Origin: Thalassotalea_F euphylliae
Lineage (GTDB): Bacteria > Pseudomonadota > Gammaproteobacteria > Enterobacterales > Alteromonadaceae
Length of the DNA stretch: 64,000 bases
Assembly: GCF_042682785.1 (NCBI RefSeq)
Contig: NZ_JBHUIB010000001.1
Span: 62,001-126,000 of the forward strand
Direction of reading: 5' to 3'
Shown piece by piece: positions 43,935-52,933 of this stretch. Within the stretch, counting starts at the first letter, position 1, and every line of letters begins with the position of its first letter. The translations under genes were made by a program, and so were the position numbers. A model generated the notes under the pieces. The model saw only the letters and a list, made by a program, of their open reading frames with translations, was not told where the DNA came from and made no database searches.

Positions 43935-45629
43935 ATGAGTCCATATAGTTTAGTAAAAACTGCCGTAGTATCTGGATTACTTGTATGGGGCACCAATGTT
44001 TTAGCGTTTCCCGGACCGCCGCCGGCTCCTCAGCCTGCACCGAACGGACCGATAGATCAGCAATCACCACAAAACCCGCCTTCGGAACCAAATGAGCGTC
44101 AAGGTCGCCGCGCGGATCCTCAACCTGATCCTGAACTCGAAAATTCATTGCAAACCCTAGTCACATCGCAAGCACTGTTACCAATAAATACTGACTTAAT
44201 TGCCGCACCGGATATTAATGACCCTCTTCCACAACTTGGTAAACAGTTATTTTTTGCCAAAAATTTAGGTGGTGAGCAAAGCGTTGCTTGTGTTAGTTGT
44301 CACCATCCTACACTGGGCGGAGCTGACGATCTGTCGCTACCTGTTGGTGTTAGTGCAGTTAATTTTAATGATATTGACGCACATGACGTGTTGGGACAGG
44401 GGCGATTTAACGGCGAAGATGCTGACAACTTGCCAAGTGTGCCACGAAATGCACCAACAATTTTTAATATTGCGTTATTAACACAAGGGCTATTTTGGGA
44501 TAGCCGTATCGAGAGAACGCCATCTGGCGACATTATTACACCAGACTCAGAAATAACGGGAACAGGCGAGCGTTTGCCAGATTCAAGCTTACCCGATGGC
44601 GCAACACTAGCGGCGGCACAAGCAAGATTTCCTGTTACCTCAGTAGAAGAAATGCGCGGTAGTTTTCTACCAGATGCAGACGGTAGCTCTTTACGCAGCA
44701 GTCTAGCTCAACGTTTTGACAATTCATTAACTGAGTTTATGACAAATTGGGCTGTGGCTTTTGAACAAGTATTTGAAGAGTTCACGGGCAGCTTCGATCA
44801 AATCGCGCACGCAATTGGCGAATACGAGCGTTCAATGGTATTTGTAGAGAGCCCTTGGCAACGTTATTTACAAGGCGACATTAATGCAATCACTGATGAA
44901 CAGAAACGAGGCGCACTGCTGTTTTTCAATGCTCCTCAAAATGGCGGTGCTGGTTGTGTTTTCTGTCACAATGGCCCTGCCTTCACAGATGGTCGACACC
45001 ATTTAGTGGCCTTCCCACAAATGGGACCAGGCAAAGGCAACGAGAGTTCAACAAATACAAGTCAAGACTTTGGTCGAGAGAATGTTACGGGCGACGAGGC
45101 TGATCGTTTCCACTTTAGAACACCGAGCCTGTTAAATATCGCTACATCAGCACCATACGGCCACAGCGGTGCCTACCAAACACTTGAGGAAGTTGTCCGC
45201 CACTATAACAACCCGACAGGCGCGGTAAATCGTTTGTTTGGTGCCGAGCGCGGAAGTACGACTGCTCAAGGCATGTTAGACGGTAGCGCACCTTTCTGTG
45301 AGTTACCTCAGGTAGCGTCGATAGGACAGAAAACAGGTAAAAGCTGTCATGACCTGTATCCGGATGCATATCAAAACTCACGACAAGTTACTCGTCACCT
45401 GAGACGTGCTAATGATGGTGCAGAAGAGGCGACATCGCCACTGCTTGATGGCGCGAACCTAAGCGGCCGAGAAGTTGAGCAGCTTGTAGCCTTTTTACAT
45501 GCGCTAACCGATCCGTGTACGACAGATAGAGAGTGTTTGAATCCTTGGATTATTGATGAAGATGATGAGGCAAACTTTCCAGATAATAACCCTCTCATTG
45601 CAACAAATGATGAGGACCAAATTTTATAG
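43935..45629 (+). CDS. Dihaem cytochrome c peroxidase-family protein (MauG/CcpA-like)
   Basis: This 564-residue exported protein starts at ATG 43935 behind GAGGGA. A signal peptide (about 1-24) is followed by a Pro-rich segment (26-66). Two haem-binding sites are clear: CVSCH at 119-123 and CVFCH at 341-345. The C-terminal half has RTPSLLNIATSAPYGHSGAY with conserved ligand residues of the family. Between about 410 and 480 there is an extra loop with single cysteines (PFCELPQ, KSCHDLY) that is not a third CXXCH. Likely periplasmic peroxide reduction or a MauG-like oxidation; the exact role is inferred. Confidence 0.85.
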   Translation: MSPYSLVKTAVVSGLLVWGTNVLAFPGPPPAPQPAPNGPIDQQSPQNPPSEPNERQGRRADPQPDPELENSLQTLVTSQALLPINTDLIAAPDINDPLPQLGKQLFFAKNLGGEQSVACVSCHHPTLGGADDLSLPVGVSAVNFNDIDAHDVLGQGRFNGEDADNLPSVPRNAPTIFNIALLTQGLFWDSRIERTPSGDIITPDSEITGTGERLPDSSLPDGATLAAAQARFPVTSVEEMRGSFLPDADGSSLRSSLAQRFDNSLTEFMTNWAVAFEQVFEEFTGSFDQIAHAIGEYERSMVFVESPWQRYLQGDINAITDEQKRGALLFFNAPQNGGAGCVFCHNGPAFTDGRHHLVAFPQMGPGKGNESSTNTSQDFGRENVTGDEADRFHFRTPSLLNIATSAPYGHSGAYQTLEEVVRHYNNPTGAVNRLFGAERGSTTAQGMLDGSAPFCELPQVASIGQKTGKSCHDLYPDAYQNSRQVTRHLRRANDGAEEATSPLLDGANLSGREVEQLVAFLHALTDPCTTDRECLNPWIIDEDDEANFPDNNPLIATNDEDQIL

Positions 45630-45663
45630 TGACCATTTGAACAACTGTAAGTATAGGTAAAAC

Positions 45664-45695
45664 AAAAAGCCGCTGTATATCACAGCGGCTTTTTT
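45664..45695 (+). terminator. Bidirectional terminator after the peroxidase
   Basis: AAAAAGCCGCTGT pairs with ACAGCGGCTTTTT around ATATC; it separates the converging peroxidase gene and the small gene at 45694. Confidence 0.9.
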
Positions 45696-45927
45696 ATCCT
45701 GCTTCGCGTTTTAACTTAATGATAAGTTCAATATGAGGAATAAGTTCCTCTATTTCTCGAATCTGAGTGCGCAACGCTTGCCATTGCTTCAGCTCTAACT
45801 TACCTGAATTAAGAATAGCCTGCTTGATTTCGCTCACCAGAGAGTCATCCTTTTTCTGCTCCAGGAACTCATTAATGTGCAGTAAACTATCAAGCTCTTC
45901 CTGACTGATGAACTCTTTTTCTACCAT
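45694..45927 (-). CDS. Small uncharacterised acidic protein
   Basis: I do not recognise this 77-residue protein. The start is MVEKEFISQEELDSLL at 45927; 30 open codons upstream look non-coding. It is predicted mostly helical, with heptad-like stretches (LLHINEFLEQKKD, LRTQIREIEELIPHIELI) that suggest a coiled coil. The stop overlaps the bidirectional terminator. It lies between the peroxidase and nhaD with no operon partner. Coding status is supported only by codon pattern and position. Confidence 0.55.
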   Translation of the reverse strand: MVEKEFISQEELDSLLHINEFLEQKKDDSLVSEIKQAILNSGKLELKQWQALRTQIREIEELIPHIELIIKLKREAG

Positions 45928-46059
45928 TATGATGCCCCGTCTAAAAAACACACAATTATAAAGATAACTATAGGTGCTAAAAACGAAAAAAACGTAGTTG
46001 TTTTGTAACAGCCGCACTAATTTTCGTTAACGGTTCGAACTTATCGCCAGGACATTCAA

Positions 46060-47301
46060 TTAACTCAAAGCGTATTCGGCAGTAAAAAAACTCAACCAAT
46101 ATCCAAGTGAGTAGGCAACCAGTAAATATCCCCCCATCGACAGATAACTCATAAACGTCAGCTCCTTAACCTTACTCATCGCAATAATACCGGCCGCAGA
46201 ACCAATAATGAGCAGTGACCCGCCAACGCCCGTAGCGTATGTCAGCGCCAGCCAGTTAGAGGTGGTCATGTTGATATCAGCTTTCAGTAAAGCAGCGGTC
46301 AACGGAACATTATCTAAAATAGCAGAAAGCATACCGAGTAAATAATTGGCTAAGCTCACATCCAGCACTTTATAAATTTCGGTTAGCTGGGTTAATACCC
46401 CAATTTCTTTCAACATACCAACAATCAGTAATACGCCTAAGAAAAACAGTAGCGTTTCAAACTCTATTTCTCTGATGTAATGCAATACGTCAGGATGAGC
46501 ACTGTGCTCCAAATACTGGCCAATTAAAAACATACAACTTAACCCGAATAGGAACGTTAGTACTGGCGGGATCTGGAAAAAAGCATTCCCCACTAACGTG
46601 CATAAAATAGTTGTTAAAAAGACTGCGGCAATAATTTTGTCATTTTTAGCAATTGGTTTTGGCGTCGAAGAAAAGTGTAGCTGGCCTTTCAAATTAATCG
46701 ACAGTAATGCCGCTAACGTCATTACAGCCGTAAGCGAGGGCAATACTAAATACAGCAAATCTGCAATGCTCACTTTGCCAGCCAAGAAGATCATCAATGT
46801 AGTGACATCCCCGGTAATCAATGACACCCCGCCACTGTTTACTGCAAAAACGATTAATGTCGCGTATTTGAGTCGTTGCTTTGGTGGCAAATCTAAAGAA
46901 ACAATCACCGCTACCGCTACTAGCGTTGAAGTTACATTGTCGGCAAAAGAGCTAAATAAGAAAGCAAACAGTCCAATTAAAAACATAAAACTGCGTTCAT
47001 GCATTGAGTTTGGCAATAAATGTTGAACGAGGTTAGAGATAAACCCCTTACTATTGAGGTAAGCAACAAATGTCATTGCTGCGGTTAAAAATAGCCAAAG
47101 TGTCGCTATTTCTAACAAGTTCTCGTTAAGTTGATGAGTAGTATGCTCTGCGTTTACAGCATCGATAGGAAACAAGTAAGCGATTAGCCAGCATAACGTG
47201 CCAATAAACAACGTTGTTTCCGCTTTATTTATATGAATGACATCTTCGAAGATAACCAGTAAAAGTGCCAAAACCGCGAGTATGAGAATGACCGTCGCCA
47301 T
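46060..47301 (-). CDS. nhaD: NhaD-family Na+/H+ antiporter
   Basis: This 413-residue ion-transporter-superfamily membrane protein has about 11-12 segments and matches NhaD of marine bacteria: LFAFLFSSFADNVTSTLVAVAVI near residue 115, FAVNSGGVSLITGDVTTLMIF near 150, LSAILDNVPLTAALLKADI near 328, and TYATGVGGSLLIIGSAAG near 352. The D-N-V repeats in two half-domains are the expected transport motifs. It is monocistronic. Na+ or Li+ exchange is inferred from the family. Confidence 0.9.
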   Translation of the reverse strand: MATVILILAVLALLLVIFEDVIHINKAETTLFIGTLCWLIAYLFPIDAVNAEHTTHQLNENLLEIATLWLFLTAAMTFVAYLNSKGFISNLVQHLLPNSMHERSFMFLIGLFAFLFSSFADNVTSTLVAVAVIVSLDLPPKQRLKYATLIVFAVNSGGVSLITGDVTTLMIFLAGKVSIADLLYLVLPSLTAVMTLAALLSINLKGQLHFSSTPKPIAKNDKIIAAVFLTTILCTLVGNAFFQIPPVLTFLFGLSCMFLIGQYLEHSAHPDVLHYIREIEFETLLFFLGVLLIVGMLKEIGVLTQLTEIYKVLDVSLANYLLGMLSAILDNVPLTAALLKADINMTTSNWLALTYATGVGGSLLIIGSAAGIIAMSKVKELTFMSYLSMGGYLLVAYSLGYWLSFFTAEYALS

Positions 47302-47477
47302 AAAATATCCGTTAAATGTAAATAGAGTAATGCGTAAAATTCAGCAAGTGCAGCATTGATAAGCTATTGAACCATAGTATTTTTGTTGTCAATTGCAGCA
47401 CTGGTAAGTGTAGTACATTCTTTTCAGGGAAAACTTGATAACAAGCAATGTTAGACGCTATAGCTTTTTCCAAGCAC

Positions 47478-47506
47478 AAAAAAAGCAGCAATAAATGCTG
47501 CTTTTT
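47478..47506 (-). terminator. Terminator of ffh
   Basis: On the minus strand AAAAAGCAGCA pairs with TGCTGCTTTTT, ending in TTTTTTT, 19 bases past the ffh stop. Confidence 0.88.
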
Positions 47507-47524
47507 AACGAAAGACTCAACTGA

Positions 47525-48922
47525 CTAGCGACCGAACATTCCGCCGCCACCGCCGCCAAAGCCCCCCATACCACCAGGAGGCATCATACCTTTCATGCTA
47601 CGCATCATTTTCTGCATGCCGCCTTTACCCGACATTTTCTTCATCATTTTCTGCATTTGCGTGAACTGCTTAAGCAACTTATTCACATCTTGAATTTGAG
47701 TGCCAGAGCCTGCCGCAATACGGCGCTTACGAGAACCTTTTATAATATCTGGGCGTTCACGTTCAGCTGGTGTCATAGAATTGATAATAGCTTCCATGCG
47801 CACAGTCACTTTGTCATCCATTTGGCCTTTAATTTGATCAGACATATTGCCCATACCCGGCAACTTATCCATCAACCCCATCATGCCGCCCATGTTTTTC
47901 ATTTGCACAAGCTGCTCACGGAAGTCTTCTAGATCAAAGCCTTTACCCGATTTAACTTTCTTCGCTAGCTTCTCAGCTTTTTGCTTATCAACTTTTTGTT
48001 CGACTTCTTCGATAAGTGACAATACGTCACCCATACCAAGAATACGTGAGGCAATACGATCAGGGTGGAACGGCTCAAGCGCATCTGTTTTCTCACCGAC
48101 ACCAATAAATTTAATTGGTTTACCCGTGATATGACGAATAGAAAGTGCCGCACCACCGCGGGCATCACCATCAGTCTTGGTTAGGACAACACCCGTTAGC
48201 GGCAACGCATCATTAAACGCTTTAGCAGTATTTGCCGCATCTTGACCTGTCATTGCATCAACGGTGAATAACGTTTCAACAGGGTTAATAGCACTGTGAA
48301 GCTGCTGAATTTCGCCCATCATGTCTTCATCAACGTGCAAACGACCAGCTGTATCAACAATCAATACATCGAAGAAATGCTTCTTCGCGTGATCAATAGC
48401 TGCATTAGCGATATCAACCGGTTTTTGCTTAATATCACTCGGGAAAAACTCTACGCCTACTTCACTGGCAAGCGTTTCTAGCTGCTTGATTGCAGCTGGA
48501 CGATAAACGTCAGCACTCACAACGAGGACTTTTTTCTTCTCGCGCTCTTTTAAGAACTTAGACAGTTTAGCAACAGACGTTGTTTTACCCGCACCTTGTA
48601 AACCAGCCATCAAAACAACAGCTGGTGGCGTTGCTTTGAGATCCAGCGCTTCATTTTGCTCGCCCATTGCTGTTTCCAGCTCGGTGCGGACAATTTTTAC
48701 GAATACTTGACCTGGCGTTAAGCTTTTAGAGACTTCCTGACCTACCGCACGCTCTTTCACTTTCGCAATAAAATCACGAATGACTGGCAATGCTACGTCA
48801 GCTTCTAATAAAGCCATACGTACTTCACGTAGGGTGTCTTTGATATTGTCTTCGGTTAGACGGCCGCGGCCGCTAATATTTTTGAGCGTTTTGGTTAAAC
48901 GATCTGACAGATTCTCAAACAT
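47525..48922 (-). CDS. ffh: Signal recognition particle protein Ffh
   Basis: GTPase that, with 4.5S RNA, targets nascent membrane proteins. It has 465 residues: N domain (1-90), G domain with GLQGAGKTTSVAKL near 104, DTAGRLHVDEDMM near 188 and TKTDGDARGG near 245, then the M domain (from about 325) rich in methionine, ending in GGMGGFGGGGGGMFGR. It is transcribed alone; the usual neighbour rpsP is 6 kb away on the same strand. Confidence 0.98.
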   Translation of the reverse strand: MFENLSDRLTKTLKNISGRGRLTEDNIKDTLREVRMALLEADVALPVIRDFIAKVKERAVGQEVSKSLTPGQVFVKIVRTELETAMGEQNEALDLKATPPAVVLMAGLQGAGKTTSVAKLSKFLKEREKKKVLVVSADVYRPAAIKQLETLASEVGVEFFPSDIKQKPVDIANAAIDHAKKHFFDVLIVDTAGRLHVDEDMMGEIQQLHSAINPVETLFTVDAMTGQDAANTAKAFNDALPLTGVVLTKTDGDARGGAALSIRHITGKPIKFIGVGEKTDALEPFHPDRIASRILGMGDVLSLIEEVEQKVDKQKAEKLAKKVKSGKGFDLEDFREQLVQMKNMGGMMGLMDKLPGMGNMSDQIKGQMDDKVTVRMEAIINSMTPAERERPDIIKGSRKRRIAAGSGTQIQDVNKLLKQFTQMQKMMKKMSGKGGMQKMMRSMKGMMPPGGMGGFGGGGGGMFGR

Positions 48923-49077
48923 GGAAATCTCTATCTAAAAAGGCGGATATTACAAACTGCTCGCCATTATACGCGTATAACAACTAAATAAAACTAGCGA
49001 ACTCGAATTCTACATTTAGCAACCAGACTATATCTTGTGGTAATCTGGCGCTATATAGCTGATATATTGGGATTAGC

Positions 49078-50163
49078 GTGGACGTTGCAAGCCTTCTTGT
49101 CGAAAACTTTATTCAATTGACTATTGAAGCCAGCCCTTGGCTGCTTATGGGTCTATTAATCGCAGGTCTAATGAAAGCCTGGCTACCTTCTCAAATTTTG
49201 TCTAAGCATCTTGGCAGCGGCAATGGTGCCATTATAAAAGCGGCCTTTATTGGCGCACCACTGCCACTGTGCTCATGTGGCGTTATTCCCGTTGCAACAG
49301 AGCTTCGCCGAAGTGGTGCTTCAGCGCCAGCTACTTCTTCCTTTTTAGTGTCTACCCCAGAAACCGGCATCGACTCAATCAGTGTCTCTTACGCCATGTT
49401 AGGTCCTATTTTTGCGATATTTCGACCAATCAGCGCCGTGCTGTCGGCTATTGCAACAGGCTTTTTAGTAAAAACCGCTGACGTAAAAAGCCCAACTGAT
49501 GTTAAGCCATCGACAAGCTGTTGTGCATCAAAAGTACCGGCGGTAGATGAGGCCTTGGAAAAGAATTCGGAAGAAGAAAAAGCCAGCTGTTGTGCCAGCA
49601 AAAAACAGCCATCAAATACGTTTTGGACGAAAACATGGTCAGGTGTTAAGTATTCACTGACTCAACTTGTCGATGACATCATAAAGTGGTTGGTGGTAGG
49701 CCTAATTTTCGCAACACTGGTCAAAACCTTTATTCCCACCTCATTTTTAACCGAACATGGCAGTGGCCTGGTTGCCATGCTAATTATGATTGCTATCTCT
49801 ATTCCCATGTATATCTGTGCAACAGCTTCAACGCCTATTGCTGCAGGTTTGATTATGGCAGGTGTTTCTCCAGGTACTGCCTTAGTGTTTATGATGGCGG
49901 GACCCGCAACCAACATTTCAACGCTTGGTGTCATCAAAAATGAAATGGGGTCAAGTGTACTCGTGAGATACCTCTTAGGTATTTCCCTTTGTGCCATTGG
50001 GTTTGGTTATTTGCTCGACGCCATTGTGGCAATGCTAGGGGTTGACTTAGCGCACCAAATGGCCCACAGCCATGAAATTTTGCCGATGTGGTTAAGCGTA
50101 TCGACGGCGATGATTTTATTTGTCGCTGCCATCAAGCCATTACGTCAAAAAGTCATAAGTTAA
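49078..50163 (+). CDS. SO_0444-family copper/zinc efflux permease (YraQ/UPF0718-like)
   Basis: This 361-residue permease starts with GTG (49078), with about 8 membrane segments and the motif PLPLCSCGVIPVATELRRSGAS near residue 61, typical of the UPF0718 family. The cytoplasmic loop has two CC pairs (STSCCASK at 148-149 and SCCASKKQ at 171-172), plausible metal sites, as in SO_0444-type proteins. Function as Cu/Zn export is a family inference. It lies between divergent ffh and ypjD. Confidence 0.8.
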   Translation: MDVASLLVENFIQLTIEASPWLLMGLLIAGLMKAWLPSQILSKHLGSGNGAIIKAAFIGAPLPLCSCGVIPVATELRRSGASAPATSSFLVSTPETGIDSISVSYAMLGPIFAIFRPISAVLSAIATGFLVKTADVKSPTDVKPSTSCCASKVPAVDEALEKNSEEEKASCCASKKQPSNTFWTKTWSGVKYSLTQLVDDIIKWLVVGLIFATLVKTFIPTSFLTEHGSGLVAMLIMIAISIPMYICATASTPIAAGLIMAGVSPGTALVFMMAGPATNISTLGVIKNEMGSSVLVRYLLGISLCAIGFGYLLDAIVAMLGVDLAHQMAHSHEILPMWLSVSTAMILFVAAIKPLRQKVIS

Positions 50164-50242
50164 AATTACGTAAATGAATTGTGGCTTCAAGGCTTGGTTT
50201 TGATAAACTGAGCCCGACAAATGATATTCGCAAGGAAAAGAA

Positions 50243-51043
50243 GTGAGTTTTATTGATATTAGCACCCTGTTCGCGGTGATTTGTTATCTGACGGCGACGG
50301 TAGCAATATTAACAAAATTATTTGATAGTCAAGGACCTAACCAACTGTTGGTATTAATGTTGGCTTGCTTTGCTATTATTCCTCATACCTTGTTGACCGG
50401 CAACCAAGTATTCAGTGACGAGCAAGTTAATTTTAACTTACCGAACGTCGTCACTTTGGTTAGCCTCATCATCACCTTATTGATTACCTCCGTTTCACTG
50501 AAGTTTAAATTAAATTTACTGTTACCCGCAGTTTACGGCTTTGCCGGAATTTGGTTGATTATTTCCATGTTGTTGCCTGAAGTCGCGCTTATGCCACTCG
50601 CTGTCAACAAAGCTATGGTCATTAGCCACATCACACTATCACTGATAGCGTATTGCGTACTGATAATTGCATGCCTGTATAGTTTTCAGGTTGCGTATAT
50701 CAACATGAAATTGAAATCTAAACAGCTAAATGCGGTAAACCAATTGCCTCCATTGATGCAGGTTGAACATCAACTATTTTTAATTTTAGGTGTCGGTACC
50801 ATTGCGCTAGCAGCTTCTCAAATAACAGGCTTTATTTTCCTAGATACGTTTTTCAGTAAAGCTAATGCACACAAAACCGTACTTTCCTTGATGGCATTGG
50901 CCGTTTATCTTGTGATCATTTGGGGCCACTACAAGAATGGCTGGCGTGGTCACAAAGTGATGACTTTAACCATTATCGCGACAGGTTTGCTGACGTTGTC
51001 ATATTTTGGTAGCCGTTTTGTGAAAGAATTTCTCATCGGATAA
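50243..51043 (+). CDS. ypjD: CcsA-like inner-membrane protein YpjD
   Basis: This 266-residue protein starts with GTG behind AAGGAAAAGA, with about 8 membrane segments and the CcsA/cytochrome c assembly pattern (HITLSLIAYCVLIIACLYSFQVAYINMKLK near residue 135, IWGHYKNGWRGHKVM near 232). The ffh-ypjD-yfjD order is conserved with E. coli. Function is uncertain; the haem-handling role of CcsA is not shown for YpjD. Confidence 0.88.
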   Translation: MSFIDISTLFAVICYLTATVAILTKLFDSQGPNQLLVLMLACFAIIPHTLLTGNQVFSDEQVNFNLPNVVTLVSLIITLLITSVSLKFKLNLLLPAVYGFAGIWLIISMLLPEVALMPLAVNKAMVISHITLSLIAYCVLIIACLYSFQVAYINMKLKSKQLNAVNQLPPLMQVEHQLFLILGVGTIALAASQITGFIFLDTFFSKANAHKTVLSLMALAVYLVIIWGHYKNGWRGHKVMTLTIIATGLLTLSYFGSRFVKEFLIG

Positions 51044-51120
51044 TTTTTCAGGTATAACTGAACAGTTTTCTAGCAAATAAGCTAGAATCAGCGTGTTAGG
51101 CAACAAAGGACCCTACTTTT

Positions 51121-52404
51121 TTGGACAGCATTTCTACAAGTATGCTTTTTATTATTCTAGGCATACTGTTATTTATTTCCGCTTATTTTTCTGGCTCAGA
51201 AACTGGCATGATGTCGATAAACCGTTATCGCCTTCGCCATTTAGCAAAGCAAAAACATCGAGGCGCTAAGCGTGTTAGTCAATTACTTGATCGACCAGAC
51301 CGTTTAATCGGCCTTATTCTTATTGGCAACAACCTCGTCAATATTGCAGCGTCTGCTATCGCCACCATCATTGGTATTCGATTGTTTGGTGATGTTGGTG
51401 TTGTTTACGCAACATTTGGTTTAACGCTAGTAGTTCTTATTTTTGCAGAAGTAACGCCTAAAACGCTTGCCGCGTTATACCCAGAGAAAGTGGCTTTTCC
51501 AAGCTCAGTCATTTTATCACTATTGCTCAAAGTGTTATTACCGTTCGTTGTCATGGTAAATTTTATTACCAATGGCTTCCTGAAATTACTCGGGTTAAGC
51601 GCAGAGCAGCGTGAACAACATAGCTTGAGTACCGAAGAACTGCGTACCGTTGTTAACGAGTCTAGCGCGTTGCTAGAAGAGCGCGATCAAAATATGTTGG
51701 TCGGTATCCTCGATTTAGAAAGGATTAAAGTTGAAGATATCATGATCCCACGTAATGAATTAGTGGGCATTGATATCAATGACGACTGGAAACGAATTCA
51801 GAAAAAGTTAACCCACTCAACGCACACGCGTGTACTACTTTACCGCGACAACATTGACGACGTGGTTGGCTACATCCATATGCGTGATGCCCTCAGGTTA
51901 CTATCGAAAAACCAGTTCACCAAAGCGACATTGCTTCGTGCAGTGCGAGAGCTTTATTTCATTCCTGAAGGCACGCCGTTAAATGTTCAGTTATTGAAGT
52001 TCCAACACGCCAAAGAGCGTTTAGGTTTAGTGGTTGATGAATACGGTGACATTCAAGGGTTGGTGACATTGGAAGACATCCTAGAGGAGGTTGTTGGCGA
52101 CTTTACCACGACCATGGAACCAAGCCCTTCTGATGAGGTTCATGAGCAACCTGACGGTAGTGTGCTTATCGATGGCAGTGCGACAATTCGTGACCTAAAT
52201 AAAGAAATGTCATGGGATTTACCCACAGATGGACCTAAAACCTTAAATGGACTGATTGTGGAGCATTTAGAAGATATTCCACAAGCTAGATTAAGCGTAA
52301 TGATCGCTGGATATCCGGTCGAGATCGTCGACGTTAGCGACAACATGATCAAAACAGTACGCATCGTACCTGAACACCTAACTAAACAGAGCCCGCAAGA
52401 TTAA
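51121..52404 (+). CDS. corB: CNNM/CBS-domain CorB-like transporter (YfjD family)
   Basis: Magnesium or other cation transporter of the HlyC/CorC family. It has 427 residues and starts with TTG (51121) behind AAAGGA. DUF21/CNNM membrane domain (about 1-175: SGSETGMMSINRYRLRHLAK, EVTPKTLAALYPEKV), two CBS domains (about 205-330: DIMIPRNELVGIDIND, EGTPLNVQLLKFQ), and a CorC_HlyC C-terminal domain (VLIDGSATIRDLNKEMSWDL). It ends 530 bases before the next gene. Confidence 0.9.
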   Translation: MDSISTSMLFIILGILLFISAYFSGSETGMMSINRYRLRHLAKQKHRGAKRVSQLLDRPDRLIGLILIGNNLVNIAASAIATIIGIRLFGDVGVVYATFGLTLVVLIFAEVTPKTLAALYPEKVAFPSSVILSLLLKVLLPFVVMVNFITNGFLKLLGLSAEQREQHSLSTEELRTVVNESSALLEERDQNMLVGILDLERIKVEDIMIPRNELVGIDINDDWKRIQKKLTHSTHTRVLLYRDNIDDVVGYIHMRDALRLLSKNQFTKATLLRAVRELYFIPEGTPLNVQLLKFQHAKERLGLVVDEYGDIQGLVTLEDILEEVVGDFTTTMEPSPSDEVHEQPDGSVLIDGSATIRDLNKEMSWDLPTDGPKTLNGLIVEHLEDIPQARLSVMIAGYPVEIVDVSDNMIKTVRIVPEHLTKQSPQD

Positions 52405-52587
52405 AGGGCTCTGGACATCCCTCTTAATAACCCGCTGATTTATTATCCTTTTTGTCTAGGCTTTAGACGATGTATGGATCCCACCAAATAACCGATTGGA
52501 TTTTCTTTAATCAAACTACTGATCATATTTACATAATGTGTTTCTAACACGTTACATTTAGTCGAATACGGCATTTTGACCACAAAG

Positions 52588-52637
52588 TTATCCACAGCAA
52601 ATGGTGTTATCCAAGTTTCCACATTTTCTGTGGATAA
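52588..52637. promoter_or_regulatory. DnaA-box cluster (three to four boxes)
   Basis: Two perfect nine-base DnaA boxes in opposite orientation and one 7-of-9 match within 50 bases, next to AT-rich DNA. This could titrate or reactivate DnaA or act as an accessory origin element; no dnaA, mnmG or rep gene is adjacent. Confidence 0.55.
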
Positions 52638-52870
52638 CAATGGCTACCCCAATAAAATAACGCCTTGGATTTTTGCAAACTTTTTTTCATAAAAATATCA
52701 TATTTTTTTGCTCTACTAATGTGTCGAAAATTACAGCGGTGGTTTACCAGATCTACGACTAATTTCGCAGCTAAAGCTGATAATATTTCAAACAAAAAAC
52801 GGCAATTAAACGAATAACCAATGCATCAAGTTTAAAAGCTGAATACGTAAATTCATTGAATTTTAGGCAT

Positions 52871-52896
52871 AAAAAAGCCCTGTCATTAGACAGGGC
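52871..52896 (-). terminator. Terminator of the DUF3718 gene
   Basis: On the minus strand GCCCTGTC-TAAT-GACAGGGC is followed by six T, 38 bases past the stop. Confidence 0.9.
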
Positions 52897-52933
52897 CCGG
52901 TAAGCTCAAAGGTTGGGGGGAGAGCTCTAAAAC

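Larger units (their letters stand above)
52405..52933. other. Gene-free region with DnaA boxes and AT-rich DNA
   Basis: This 529-base stretch has no coding gene. Perfect DnaA boxes TTATCCACA (52588-52596) and, inverted, TGTGGATAA (52629-52637) flank TTATCCAAG (52607-52615) and TTTCCACAT. From about 52675 to 52715 the DNA is very AT-rich (repeated runs of T). Near the end lies the terminator of the next minus-strand gene. Confidence 0.6.

Noticed and set aside
46025..46045. GGTTCGAAC that resembles a tRNA T-loop
   Set aside because: No acceptor stem or anticodon arm can be formed around it.
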